Shown here one piece after another: positions 52,883-62,164 of a stretch of DNA of 64,000 nucleotides (positions are counted from its first letter, which is position 1; every line of letters begins with the position of its first letter). A program made the translations under genes and the position numbers. Origin of the DNA: Spirosoma agri (lineage in GTDB: Bacteria; Bacteroidota; Bacteroidia; Cytophagales; Spirosomataceae); NCBI RefSeq assembly GCF_010747415.1, contig NZ_JAAGNZ010000003.1, forward strand, positions 310,001 to 374,000. Direction: 5' to 3'. The notes under the pieces were generated by a model, which did no database searches, had not been told where the DNA came from, and saw only the letters and a program-made list of their open reading frames with translations.

Positions 52883-55282
52883 ATGAAGTCACCCAGGCCT
52901 ACCTTCATAAAGAACCGAACACAATCCATGCTTAGACGGCTGCTACTGGTTCTGGGCCTATTTCCATTCTGGGCTTTTTCCCAGACTGTTTTCTATGTTT
53001 CACTCAACGGCAGCGATACCAATCCAGGAACGAGAACAAAGCCTTTTGCTTCAATCAGCAAGGCGCTGGTGACGGCCCACCGAACTACCGGGCCCGTGTC
53101 GATCAGGCTGTTTGGCGGAACCTATCACCTGACTCAGCCCATCCGGTTTACGGACGCCGATTCCCGGAAGGCTAACGAGCCGTTAACCCTAACCTCGGTA
53201 GATAACCAGCCGGTAGTCCTGAGCGGTGGAGCCGTGTTGACGAACCTGCATTGGAAAGAGGGCTCTAACGGAATCTGGCAGACACCGGTTGCGCAGGATC
53301 TGATCTTTGATGAGCTCATTGTCAACGGGCAACGCCAACGCATGGCCCGCTATCCCAACTACGACCCTTCTGCCCGGTTTCTGGGGGGAACAGCCGCCGA
53401 CGCCGTCAGCGCGGAACGGGCGGCTCGATGGAAATCACCAGCCGGGGGCTACGTCCATGCTTTGCATCGAGCCGAATGGGGCGATTTTCATTACCAAATC
53501 ACCGGGAAAAATGAAAAAGGTGAACCGACTCTCGAAGGTGGCTGGCAGAATAACCGCCGGATGGGGATGCACGCCCGACACCGTTTTGTTGAGAACGTTT
53601 TGGAAGAACTGGATACGGCCAATGAGTGGTATTACGACAAAACGGGTAAAACGTTGTTTTTCAAGCCGCCCAAAGAGCTCGCGATGAAGACGGCTACGTT
53701 CGAGACTCCGCAGCTGGCTCATTTGATTGAGTTTACCGGTACGGAAGCCAGTCCGGTAAAAAACATTCACTTGACTGGCCTGACGCTCACGCAAACCATT
53801 CGCACCTTCATGCTGAATCGGGAGCCACTATTACGAAGCGACTGGACCATTTACCGGGGTGGGGCCGTGCTGTATGAAGGAGCCGTGAGTTGCAGCCTTA
53901 ACCAGTGTACACTCTACAATCTGGGTACTAATGCCATCTTTTTCAACAATTTCAACCGAAACTGTCAGGTATCGGGCTGCCTGATTCGGGACATCGGAGC
54001 CAGTGCCGTCTGTTTTGTGGGTGATCCCAAGGCCGTTCGATCGCCGAGCTTTGAGTACAATCAGTTTGTCCCGCTGGCTCAGATTGACCGAGCGCCCGGT
54101 CCTAAAACGACCAATTACCCAGCCGACTGTAAAGTCTACGATAACCTGATGTTCGATCTGGGTTACGTTGAAAAGCAGTCAGCAGGCGTGGAATTGTCCA
54201 TGTGCCAGGGGATTACGGTGAGCCATAATACGATCTACGACGTACCCAGGGCGGGCATCAACGTAAGCGAAGGAACCTGGGGCGGTCACCTCATCGAATA
54301 CAACGACGTGTTCAATACCGTGAAGGAAAGCGGAGATCACGGTTCGTTCAATTCCTGGGGCCGGGATCGCTACTGGCACCCGAACAAACGGGTACTCGAC
54401 TCGATTGTAGCAACGAATTACGACCTTGCCCTGCTCGACGTCGTAAAACCCATTGTTCTCCGGTATAACCGGATGCGGTGCGATCACGGCTGGGACATCG
54501 ATCTGGACGATGGGTCAAGCAATTACCTCATCTACAACAACTTGTGTCTGAATGGTGGCCTAAAGCTCCGCGAGGGTGTCTGGCGGGTGGTGGAAAACAA
54601 CATCATGATCAACAATACATTTCATCCCCATGTGTGGTTCAAAAACAGCCATGATGTATTCCGCCATAACATCGTAACCACCGGGTATCTGCCCATTGGC
54701 ATCACCAACTGGGGCCAGGAAATCGATCACAATATTTTTCCCGATTCGGTGGCCCTGGCCCAGGCGCGACAACGCGGAACAGACCAGCATTCCGTGTACG
54801 GTGATCCTCAGTTCATCGATCCTGGAAAGGGTGACTTTCGGGTAAAAGAGGGGTCGATTGCGCTGGCCGCCGGGTTCAAAAACTTTCCGATGGACAGCTT
54901 TGGCGTAGTTTCTCCCCGCTTGAAAAAGCACGCTAAATCAGTGCCGCTGCCAACCCTCATTAAACTGACCAAAGTTGGTGACACCGAATCGATCCAGTTT
55001 ATGGGAGCAACGGTCAAGAATCTGACGTCGCTGGGGGAACGGTCGGCAACGGGGATGGACGAAGCGCGGGGAGTACTGGTAGTACGTGTGCCTTCCGAAT
55101 CCGAAGCATCTACACTCCTACAGGTCAATGATGTTATTCTATCGTTCAATGACAAAAAAATCAATACGCTACGAGACCTGTTCGAGGCACGTCTTCTGGT
55201 GATCGGTTCAAGCACTACCGTAGTGGTTTTTCGTAATCAAAAGGAATTAAAACAAGGAATCGAATTACATGAAAAACGATAG
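52883..55282 (+). CDS. GH141-like parallel beta-helix glycosidase with PDZ-like tail
   Basis: A 799-residue secreted protein; a signal peptide follows either ATG 52883 or ATG 52928 (MLRRLLLVLGLFPFWAFSQ). Residues 35-650 form a right-handed parallel beta-helix: FYVSLNGSDTNPGTRTKPF at the cap, NEWYYDKTGKTLFFKPP, repeated strand turns (NTIYDVPRAGINVSEG, NNLCLNGGLKLREG). This is the pattern of GH141, known for alpha-L-fucosidase activity on plant glycans. The last 90 residues resemble a PDZ domain (GVLVVRVPSESEASTLLQVN, DVILSFNDKKINTLRDL). It lies 12 bases behind GH2. Confidence 0.78.
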   Translation: MKSPRPTFIKNRTQSMLRRLLLVLGLFPFWAFSQTVFYVSLNGSDTNPGTRTKPFASISKALVTAHRTTGPVSIRLFGGTYHLTQPIRFTDADSRKANEPLTLTSVDNQPVVLSGGAVLTNLHWKEGSNGIWQTPVAQDLIFDELIVNGQRQRMARYPNYDPSARFLGGTAADAVSAERAARWKSPAGGYVHALHRAEWGDFHYQITGKNEKGEPTLEGGWQNNRRMGMHARHRFVENVLEELDTANEWYYDKTGKTLFFKPPKELAMKTATFETPQLAHLIEFTGTEASPVKNIHLTGLTLTQTIRTFMLNREPLLRSDWTIYRGGAVLYEGAVSCSLNQCTLYNLGTNAIFFNNFNRNCQVSGCLIRDIGASAVCFVGDPKAVRSPSFEYNQFVPLAQIDRAPGPKTTNYPADCKVYDNLMFDLGYVEKQSAGVELSMCQGITVSHNTIYDVPRAGINVSEGTWGGHLIEYNDVFNTVKESGDHGSFNSWGRDRYWHPNKRVLDSIVATNYDLALLDVVKPIVLRYNRMRCDHGWDIDLDDGSSNYLIYNNLCLNGGLKLREGVWRVVENNIMINNTFHPHVWFKNSHDVFRHNIVTTGYLPIGITNWGQEIDHNIFPDSVALAQARQRGTDQHSVYGDPQFIDPGKGDFRVKEGSIALAAGFKNFPMDSFGVVSPRLKKHAKSVPLPTLIKLTKVGDTESIQFMGATVKNLTSLGERSATGMDEARGVLVVRVPSESEASTLLQVNDVILSFNDKKINTLRDLFEARLLVIGSSTTVVVFRNQKELKQGIELHEKR

Positions 55283-55655
55283 CTCAGACCTGGTAGAACC
55301 CCTGAAAGCCAGCTATTACAAGCGTTTTTGCAAGACAATGGAGCTGAAGAATGATGCCGGACTGATCGACGCCTACAAAAAAGTCCATGCGCCCGGAGCA
55401 GGATGGCCCGAAATCACCCAGGGAATGAAGGAGGTTGGGATTATGGCGATGGAGCTTTACCTGCTGGGGACCACACTGTTTATGATTATGGATACCGTAG
55501 CCGACTTTGTTCACGACCGGGCTATGGCCGAACTAGCGAGCAAACCCTACCAGGACGAATGGGAGGCCCACGTGTCGCAATTCCAGGATATCACAACGGT
55601 GGCCACCGCTAACCAGAAATGGCAGCTGATGGAGCAGATTTATAAAATGGAATAG
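55269..55655 (+). CDS. L-rhamnose/L-fucose mutarotase-like protein
   Basis: A 128-residue cytoplasmic protein of the RhaM/DUF718 type: RFCKTMELKNDAGLIDAYKK, the conserved HAPGAGWPEI (usually HxxxxxWPEV), GIMAMELYLLGTTLFMIMDT and the final MEQIYKME. The family interconverts alpha and beta anomers of L-rhamnose, and relatives serve L-fucose. It starts 14 bases inside the end of the preceding gene, so translation is coupled. With fucosidases and an aldo/keto reductase around it, L-fucose is the likelier substrate here (inference). Confidence 0.82.
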   Translation: MKNDSSDLVEPLKASYYKRFCKTMELKNDAGLIDAYKKVHAPGAGWPEITQGMKEVGIMAMELYLLGTTLFMIMDTVADFVHDRAMAELASKPYQDEWEAHVSQFQDITTVATANQKWQLMEQIYKME

Positions 55656-55720
55656 AGGTACAGGATTGGTTCCGGATTACCCTTATTGCGTAATGACACT
55701 ATAAATTGACGAGTAACTTT

Positions 55721-57817
55721 ATGAATAACGTTAATAACGTAACGAAACGTTTTTCTTGCGCTTTACTGCTCTGCATAGGGCTCACTGGCATCGTGTGTGC
55801 GCAGCCCAAAGCACCTAAACCATTTGGTCCGATACCCAATGAGAATCAGATGCGCTGGCAGGAGATGGAGTACTACGCCTTTATCCACTATTCGACGAAC
55901 ACCTACACCGATCAGGAATGGGGCTACGGTGATGATGACCCTAAAATTTTCAATCCGGATAAACTCGATTGCCGTCAGTGGGCGCGCGTTTGCAAGGAGG
56001 CCGGGATGAAAGGAATTATCCTGACGGCCAAACACCATTCCGGATTCTGTTTATGGCCTTCCAAATACACCGAGTATTCGGTAAAGAATTCGCCCTGGAA
56101 GAATGGCAAAGGCGATATTGTTCGGGATCTGGCCAATGCTTGCAAAGAATATGGGCTGAAACTGGGCATTTATTTATCGCCCTGGGACCGGAACTATGCC
56201 GGCTACGGTCGCCCTGAATACATCACGTATTTTCGAAACCAGCTTCGGGAACTGCTGACCAATTATGGCGATATTTTCGAGATTTGGTTCGATGGGGCCA
56301 ACGGCGGCTCGGGCTATTATGGGGGTGCCCGCGAAACCCGGAAAATCGACCGGACCACTTATTACGACTGGAAGAATACGTATCAGCTCATTCGCCAGCT
56401 ACAACCCAAGATTGTTATCTGGAACGATGGTGGAGAACGAGGAGATTTGCGCTGGGTAGGTACCGAACAAGGTTACGTTGGCGAAACGAACTGGAGTTTG
56501 TTAAATGCTACCGGCGACGTACCCGAAGATATGTTACGTCATGGTCTGGAGAACGGCGACTCGTGGGTACCGGGCGAAGTCAATACGTCCATCCGGCCGG
56601 GCTGGTTCTACCATACGTATGAGGATAGTCGAGTAAAAACGTTACCGCAGTTATTGACCATTTACTATAGTTCTTTCGGACGAAATGGTACTATGCTGCT
56701 TAACTTCCCCATTGACCAAAGGGGAATGATTCATGAAAATGACGCGAAAGCGTCTAAAGAACTGGCCAAAGTGGTCAAAGAAGCCTTTGCCGTCAATCTG
56801 GCCGAGAAGAAGAAAGCCACCGCGTCGAACGTTCGGGCTGGGGCCAAAGACTTTAGCGCTGATAAAGCCCTGGACGGTAACAAAAATACATACTGGGCCA
56901 CCGACGATGCGGTAAAAACGGCGTCTCTGACTATCGACTTTGGCAAACCAACTACGTTTAACCGCTTTTTGGCACAGGAGTACATTCGTCTGGGGCAACG
57001 CGTCAAAGCCTTTACCGTGGAGGCACTTGTCAACGGGGCGTGGAAAGAATTGGCCAGGCAAACCACTATTGGCTATAAACGTATCCTTATTCTCCCCACT
57101 GTAACGGCCACCCAACTTCGGTTTACGATAACCGACACCAAAAGCAGCCCGATCATCGCCAATTTAGGCGTTTATAACGCTCCCCAGATACTGATTGCGC
57201 CTACCATCACACGAAATAAAGCAGGCGACGTAATGATTAAAGCCTCTGACAAAGAATCCGTTATATACTACACTTTGGATGGTAGCACCCCAACGAAAGC
57301 CTCCCAATCCTACAATGCTCCTATACCGGCTGCCGGTAAAGTGACCATTCAGGCCATCGCTTACGACCCCGTGTCGGGAAAAAGCAGCCCGGTGACGACT
57401 GAAAAATTCGATATTGCGCATAAAAACTGGAAGATTGTTGGCACAACCGACGAAAAAGCAGACAACCTCATTGATGGAAACCCAGGCTCGGCCTGGTATC
57501 AGCCACAGCGTGAAAAAATGCCCGTCGATGTTGTCATCGATTTGGGTCAGGAAGAAAATCTGGCAGGCTTCAAATACTTGCCTGACCAGGCTCGGATAAA
57601 CGGAGTTATTACAACCTATGAGTTCTCTGTTTCGCCCGATAATCAGCAGTGGAAATTGGTCAGTGAAGGCGAGTTTTCAAATATCAAAAACAATCCTCTA
57701 TGGCAAATCAAAACCTTTAATCCTGTAAAAGCGCGCTATGTTCGGCTAAGGGCTACTCATAACACGCAAAACAACGACGCGGCTGGCTACGCCGAATTGG
57801 ACGTGTTAACGAATTGA
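55721..57817 (+). CDS. GH29 alpha-L-fucosidase with F5/8-type C and CHB_HEX_C domains
   Basis: I start at ATG 55721, giving 698 residues and a signal peptide ending IVCAQ. The catalytic barrel spans about residues 30-355, with FIHYSTNTYTDQEWG, GIILTAKHHSGFCLWPS, GLKLGIYLSPWD and the nucleophile Asp in EIWFDGANG. Three accessory domains follow: an F5/8-type C domain (SADKALDGNKNTYWATDDAV), a chitobiase C-terminal-type domain (SVIYYTLDGSTPTKAS) and a second F5/8-type C domain (NLIDGNPGSAWYQPQ). The enzyme releases L-fucose from glycans, and the extra domains probably bind substrate. Confidence 0.93.
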   Translation: MNNVNNVTKRFSCALLLCIGLTGIVCAQPKAPKPFGPIPNENQMRWQEMEYYAFIHYSTNTYTDQEWGYGDDDPKIFNPDKLDCRQWARVCKEAGMKGIILTAKHHSGFCLWPSKYTEYSVKNSPWKNGKGDIVRDLANACKEYGLKLGIYLSPWDRNYAGYGRPEYITYFRNQLRELLTNYGDIFEIWFDGANGGSGYYGGARETRKIDRTTYYDWKNTYQLIRQLQPKIVIWNDGGERGDLRWVGTEQGYVGETNWSLLNATGDVPEDMLRHGLENGDSWVPGEVNTSIRPGWFYHTYEDSRVKTLPQLLTIYYSSFGRNGTMLLNFPIDQRGMIHENDAKASKELAKVVKEAFAVNLAEKKKATASNVRAGAKDFSADKALDGNKNTYWATDDAVKTASLTIDFGKPTTFNRFLAQEYIRLGQRVKAFTVEALVNGAWKELARQTTIGYKRILILPTVTATQLRFTITDTKSSPIIANLGVYNAPQILIAPTITRNKAGDVMIKASDKESVIYYTLDGSTPTKASQSYNAPIPAAGKVTIQAIAYDPVSGKSSPVTTEKFDIAHKNWKIVGTTDEKADNLIDGNPGSAWYQPQREKMPVDVVIDLGQEENLAGFKYLPDQARINGVITTYEFSVSPDNQQWKLVSEGEFSNIKNNPLWQIKTFNPVKARYVRLRATHNTQNNDAAGYAELDVLTN

Positions 57818-57987
57818 GCGATAGCCACTGAAGCATACGGGGCTCGAGATGAAAGACATTAAAATGGTCAATCGCCGGGCGCATTGAATCGGGCAACCAC
57901 TCAACTTTTCGTTGGTAAAACTCTTCAATATTCTACGTCTTCAGCCATGGGATCATTTTATATTTTTCAAATAAAGTTAAGCTTTTC

Positions 57988-58020
57988 ACTTGGACAGATT
58001 ATTTAATAATTAGTCCAAGT
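57988..58020 (+). terminator. Possible terminator after the fucosidase gene
   Basis: ACTTGGAC at 57988-57995 pairs with GTCCAAGT at 58013-58020 across a 17-base A/T-rich loop. The short stem lies 170 bases after the stop codon, in an otherwise featureless stretch. Confidence 0.35.
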
Positions 58021-58055
58021 AAACCTCTGGATATTATCTGAGCAGGATAATCCTG

Positions 58056-58430
58056 TATGCTGGCCGCAAAAACTACAAACGGACGGTGGAACCCGTCTTG
58101 GGTAATCGGGTGGCATACACTGGGTTGCGAAAGATTAATGTACGGGGTAAAGCGGGAGCTCACAAAATGATGCTGATGGCAGCTATTGCTTTCAACCTGA
58201 AGGCGTATATGAAATTCACCACCAAGTCAGTTCTTAGTCAGGCCCAAGCCCTAGAGGCAAAATGTTCATTGCCTTCTGGAGACCCTTTTTTAGGCCCTGG
58301 CGTGCTTTTTCTCAACTAGAAGGGAGAAGGGCAGACGATGATAGAAAAATCTGATTTACCATTTCAGACGCTGAAAAATCGGTAAAGAAAGCGGAGTTAT
58401 GCAACAGCCACGTCCCATTTTCTGAAGCAG
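58056..58430 (+). mobile_element. 3' remnant of an IS1182-like insertion sequence
   Basis: The frame gives YAGRKNYKRTVEPVLGNRV, GLRKINVRGKAGAHKMML and MAAIAFNLKAYMKF, which is the C-terminal end of IS1182 transposases (VEPVFG...GLRKI...MAAIAYNLKKY), up to a stop at 58317. The right end follows at 58396-58430 (AAGCGGAGTTATGCAACAGC then CACGTCCCATTT), the inverse of the left end at 11440. The catalytic core and left end are missing here. It is oriented like the 5' remnant at 11431, 46 kb away. Confidence 0.75.
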
Positions 58431-58447
58431 ACAAATGACGATTCTAC

Positions 58448-58475
58448 CGTTTCACGAGGGAGCGTTTCGTGCGAC
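58448..58475 (+). repeat. Dispersed hairpin repeat copy
   Basis: It reads CGTTTCACGAGGGAGCGTTT then CGTGCGAC; CAC pairs with GTG, and the outer bases pair partly. The 25 bases upstream (TTTTCTGAAGCAGACAAATG) match those upstream of the copy at 62165, so homology extends beyond the hairpin. Confidence 0.65.
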
Positions 58476-58612
58476 GACCTATTCATTCGTAGTCATTTCT
58501 CATTAGATAGGAAATGTGGTGAGTTGAAGCTATGATCGACGTGCTTCACATCTGACCTAAGTAGTTAACACAGAACGGAAGGATTATTCCGCACACTCAA
58601 CGGATTTCAACA

Positions 58613-59305
58613 TTAACTAAAACGACCGAGCAGTTCCTGGCGAAAAGTAGCCGATAGAGGCAGAGAATGACCCGCCAAGGTAACTTGATGCCGCTCAATT
58701 TTATCAATTTTCGCCAGCGAAATAACATAGGACTTATGGATACGCACAAATTGATCAGCCGGTAATTTATCCATCGCTTCGGACAGTTTCATCCGGCTTA
58801 ACGTGCGCCGATCAAGCTCATAAAACGTTAGATAATTGTCATCGGCTTCAATGTACAGCAAAGAAGCCAAATCAATCCGTGCCCAGTCGTAACCCGTTTT
58901 GACAAATAGATGATCATTGGTCGCTGGTTTTCGGGAAGGCAAACTGGCTAGTCGATCGGCCGCACGGTGGCAAGCCTGTAAAAAACGGCTAAGGCTAATC
59001 GGCTTTAGCAAATAGTCAATGGCTGCCAGGTCGAAACCATCAACCGCGTAGTGGCGATAGGCGGTGGTAAAAATGATAGGCATGGAAGAGTCCAAGAGAC
59101 GGGCCATTTCCAGACCTGATAAATCCGGCATCTGGATATCCAGAAAGAGCAGATCAACGGGTTGCGTTTGTAAGTAGACCAGCGCTTCGGTCGCACTAGC
59201 AAACGTAGCTAAAACGGTCAAATACGGCACTTTGCTGGCATGGGCCTGAAGTACGCTCAAGCCCATGGGTTCATCATCGATCAAAATACAACGGATCGTA
59301 GACAT
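58613..59305 (-). CDS. LytTR-family response regulator
   Basis: A 230-residue two-domain protein. The receiver domain has the acidic pair in CILIDDEP, phosphoacceptor D56 in LLFLDIQMP, the Thr in IIFTTAYRHY and Lys in DYLLKPIS. The C-terminal LytTR DNA-binding domain starts near 135 (HLFVKTGYDWARIDLASLLY, IEADDNYLTFY, FVRIHKSYVI). It is the last gene of a three-gene operon, eight bases after the TlpA-like gene, and is the natural partner of the LytS-type kinase at the operon's start. Confidence 0.93.
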   Translation of the reverse strand: MSTIRCILIDDEPMGLSVLQAHASKVPYLTVLATFASATEALVYLQTQPVDLLFLDIQMPDLSGLEMARLLDSSMPIIFTTAYRHYAVDGFDLAAIDYLLKPISLSRFLQACHRAADRLASLPSRKPATNDHLFVKTGYDWARIDLASLLYIEADDNYLTFYELDRRTLSRMKLSEAMDKLPADQFVRIHKSYVISLAKIDKIERHQVTLAGHSLPLSATFRQELLGRFS

Positions 59306-59313
59306 ATCCTTTT

Positions 59314-60801
59314 TTACAATAACTGCTCGATTTGCTCATACAGGGCGGCTTTATCGGAGGGACGTTTTCCATGCAGGGTGACAATCTTACCCGACTTATC
59401 AACTAAGATATACGATGGAAATTGAAGCGTATCATTCTGGGCATATAGTTTCCGTAAATTCTGTTCCAATTCTTTTCCGGCCAAGATATGGTAACCCGTT
59501 AACCCATAAAAAGCGACGGTTTTCTGCCAGTGTTTTTCCGGATTGGGACTGTGTTCGACAGCTATGTAAACAAAATCAACTGGTTTTCCTTTGAAGCGAT
59601 CTTTCAAGGCCTGATTGAAGCTAAATTCCTGACGACAGGGACCACACCAGGTGCCCCACATATCCACATAAATCACTCGTCCCCGGTGGGCGGCAACCAG
59701 CGAATCAACGGTAAGTATCTGTTGAGAATTTGGGACAAAGTGAACATCGACCAGATCGGTTTTCGTCTTAGCCAGGCTGATCAAATACGGTTTCATTACC
59801 TCCTGTACGTAAGGTCGGTAGGGACTATCCGGAAAACGGTTCATGAAATCCTGATACGCTTCCTGCTGATAGGCCAGATCTCCCTGATAAATGCCATTGG
59901 TCAGGAAAGAAGCAATGGCTCGCTCCAGCGAATGCCCTGTCAGTCCGTAGTTTAAGGCGGAATACGTCCAATAGCGTTCCCCTTTCTGGCGAACCTCCTG
60001 ATTAATTTGGGCAAACGGTTTTTTAAAGATGGCTTCGGCAATGAGACCAAATTCGTCTTTTGTAGCGGCAAGATGCTGAAGGTAGCGGGGGTAATAGGCA
60101 ATCACAATTTGGTAGTGATAACTGGTTAAGGCCTCTGCATTCGATAAGGTAATCGCCTGGTGTGCTTGTTTCAACGCCTGCCGCCATTCGTCCCTGCCGT
60201 AGCGGGATTTGTTGGCTTGGGTCCACACTCCATTGCGCCAGATCAAATCCCAAAGCGTACTGGCGGCAAAGTAGTTAACATCGGCCTGGATCATACGTAA
60301 AAAAGCCGGAGAGGGTTTGAACGGAGTTCTCTTCAGCTTTAGCCGGGCAGACTGTTGGGCCTTTTGCAGGTCTGCCAGGATCTGGTCAGGCTTGGAGAGG
60401 GAGTCATTCCAGGTGGGCTTACCCAGGGCGGCAAAAGTCAGGCCCAGCTGCTGACGAAATTGATTTTGCTTTCCCAGGCTTCCCCCAAATCGAATCGTTT
60501 TTAAGGAGTCATCGGACTGGATCGACAGCTTCTTTCCCGGTTCGACGTACAGATACAAGCGTTTGCCCGCGTAGGTTAAAAAGATGATTTGAGGTTGTCG
60601 AACAGCTAGTTGAACGAAAAAGCGGCCCTGGCTATCAGAAACTATCTCCTGGGAGTTCGGTTCATATAGCCAACAATCGAAGGGCACGTTCAAAACGAGC
60701 GATCTTCCCGGTTTAGCTGGTAGGATCTGTCCGGAAATCATTACCTGAGCATGGGTATCCCTAAGCCCAATCAGGGCTATCAGAAAAAGAATCAGTCGCA
60801 T
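59314..60801 (-). CDS. TlpA-like thiol-disulfide oxidoreductase inside a two-component operon
   Basis: A 495-residue protein with a signal peptide (MRLILFLIALIGLRDTHAQ). An N-terminal beta-sandwich similar to DUF4369 (VMISGQILPAKPGRSLVLNV) and a long helical middle region (residues 120-350) precede a thioredoxin domain with the redox motif WCGPC in YVDMWGTWCGPCRQEF and the cis-proline in LQFPSYILVD. Such proteins reduce or oxidise disulfides in the periplasm. It sits between a LytS-type kinase and a LytTR regulator, 14 and 8 bases from them, so it is probably translated from the same mRNA and may supply a signal to the kinase (inference). Confidence 0.88.
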   Translation of the reverse strand: MRLILFLIALIGLRDTHAQVMISGQILPAKPGRSLVLNVPFDCWLYEPNSQEIVSDSQGRFFVQLAVRQPQIIFLTYAGKRLYLYVEPGKKLSIQSDDSLKTIRFGGSLGKQNQFRQQLGLTFAALGKPTWNDSLSKPDQILADLQKAQQSARLKLKRTPFKPSPAFLRMIQADVNYFAASTLWDLIWRNGVWTQANKSRYGRDEWRQALKQAHQAITLSNAEALTSYHYQIVIAYYPRYLQHLAATKDEFGLIAEAIFKKPFAQINQEVRQKGERYWTYSALNYGLTGHSLERAIASFLTNGIYQGDLAYQQEAYQDFMNRFPDSPYRPYVQEVMKPYLISLAKTKTDLVDVHFVPNSQQILTVDSLVAAHRGRVIYVDMWGTWCGPCRQEFSFNQALKDRFKGKPVDFVYIAVEHSPNPEKHWQKTVAFYGLTGYHILAGKELEQNLRKLYAQNDTLQFPSYILVDKSGKIVTLHGKRPSDKAALYEQIEQLL

Positions 60802-60815
60802 AAGTAAGCTGGAGA

Positions 60816-61865
60816 TTAGTGAAGCTGTAGGTGCAAGTGGACAAGGTATCGGTCCACATTCGGCTGAATAGTCAATTGATAATTTCCAGGATAAAGCAGG
60901 TCAAGGCGTTTTCGGGTATTTTGAATCCCCGTTCCTAACCCAGCCTGGTCTTCTCGAAGCGGAAAGGCACTATTTTCGATGACCAAATCCAGCTGTTGCT
61001 GCTGAACGACCAATTGGAGCGTAATAAAACAGGGGTGATCCATTCGGATGCCGTATTTAAAGGCATTTTCGACAAAAGGAATGAGCAGTAAGGGAGCGAT
61101 TAGAGCGGGCAGATCATCGTACTGAAGAGTCGTTTTAATCTGAATCGTATCGCGCTGAGGCAGCCGAAGCTGTTGCAGCTGTAAATAATCGGTAATAAAG
61201 GTGAATTCATGAGCGACAGGAGTAAAGTCTTGCTGGGCCTCCGTGATCGTGTAGCGCATGATACTGGCTAACTGTTCAATACTTTGGGCCGTTTGTTGCG
61301 CCTTTTCTAGTAAAGCCGTTCCGTAGAGTGTATTGAGCGTATTAAAGAAAAAGTGGGGGTTAATCTGAGCTTTCAGTGCCGTGAGTTCGGCCTGAGTATG
61401 CTGAATCTGCTGTTGAGCCCGGGTGGTACGCTGCTGGATAAAGTCTCGCAGCAGGGCGTAGGCAAAACTATAGCCCGTAATAATGATAGCAGGCGCCCAT
61501 AGGGTACTTACCTGCCCTCCGAATTTCCATCGATTATACACCGTGAGTAGGGCGACAAAACCGATGGAACACAAACTGATGCTAAAAAGAAAATAGACGA
61601 AAGGCCTTTTTTTAAAGAGAAGCTGGTAGTTGATTTCGATGGGTAGAGTTCCCGCTAAAATAACGGCCCAAACTGCCTGATAGTAGTTATGATTAAGAAA
61701 TCGCTGCCACTGGGTGACCGAAGAGCCATCCGGGTTAATCAGGTACACGCCATTGGAGTGGACTTCGTACCAATAGGTTAGGGCATCGTTGAGTTCACTA
61801 ACCGTCCATAGGAGCAGGGCATGCAGCAGCCATTGTTGCCAGATAGTTAGCCGGGGTACGTTCAT
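60816..61865 (-). CDS. LytS-type sensor histidine kinase
   Basis: From ATG 61865 (MNVPRLTIWQQW) the protein has 349 residues; a TTG eleven codons upstream is the alternative. Four membrane helices occupy the first 150 residues (WLLHALLLWTVSEL, AVWAVILAGTLPIEI, VYFLFSISLCSIGFVALLTV, APAIIITGYSFAYALL). The His_kinase domain has the phosphorylated His in LKAQINPHFFFNTLNTLYG, the N-box in IPFVENAFKYGI and the G-box in LGTGIQNTRKRL. There is no extracytoplasmic sensor domain of note, so the signal is probably sensed in the membrane or delivered by a partner. Confidence 0.92.
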   Translation of the reverse strand: MNVPRLTIWQQWLLHALLLWTVSELNDALTYWYEVHSNGVYLINPDGSSVTQWQRFLNHNYYQAVWAVILAGTLPIEINYQLLFKKRPFVYFLFSISLCSIGFVALLTVYNRWKFGGQVSTLWAPAIIITGYSFAYALLRDFIQQRTTRAQQQIQHTQAELTALKAQINPHFFFNTLNTLYGTALLEKAQQTAQSIEQLASIMRYTITEAQQDFTPVAHEFTFITDYLQLQQLRLPQRDTIQIKTTLQYDDLPALIAPLLLIPFVENAFKYGIRMDHPCFITLQLVVQQQQLDLVIENSAFPLREDQAGLGTGIQNTRKRLDLLYPGNYQLTIQPNVDRYLVHLHLQLH

Positions 61866-62164
61866 TGTGGGGCGATCTCCGATTGATAGACATCTCAAAT
61901 CAAGCCCGCATTTAGGTTATTCGCAATTAAATGGGGTAAGTGGGACAAAGTTTGGGGTAAGTTGATAAAATGACTTTTAATGAGTCGTCGTTTATTGAAA
62001 ACGTTGGTAGCGCTTTAGGCTCCAATTTATTTTTGACGGGCAAAAACAAGTCTGAACAAATTTAAATGGCCCTCTGATAAGCCGCCTATTCTGGCTCGTA
62101 TGACAATTTCTTATCAAAGTGCCTATAGTCGCCTATTTCTGAAGTAGACACATAAAATTCTCAT
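61866..62164. other. Gap upstream of the kinase operon
   Basis: AT-rich sequence that should hold the operon's promoter. TGGGGTAAG appears twice at 61931-61960, in TGGGGTAAGTGGGACAAAGT and again after TT, which might be a direct repeat for a regulator. No gene is seen. Confidence 0.3.

Noticed and set aside
11431-58430. The two IS1182-like stumps as one element split by a single 46-kb insertion
   Set aside because: The central transposase region is missing from both stumps, so they do not add up to one element.
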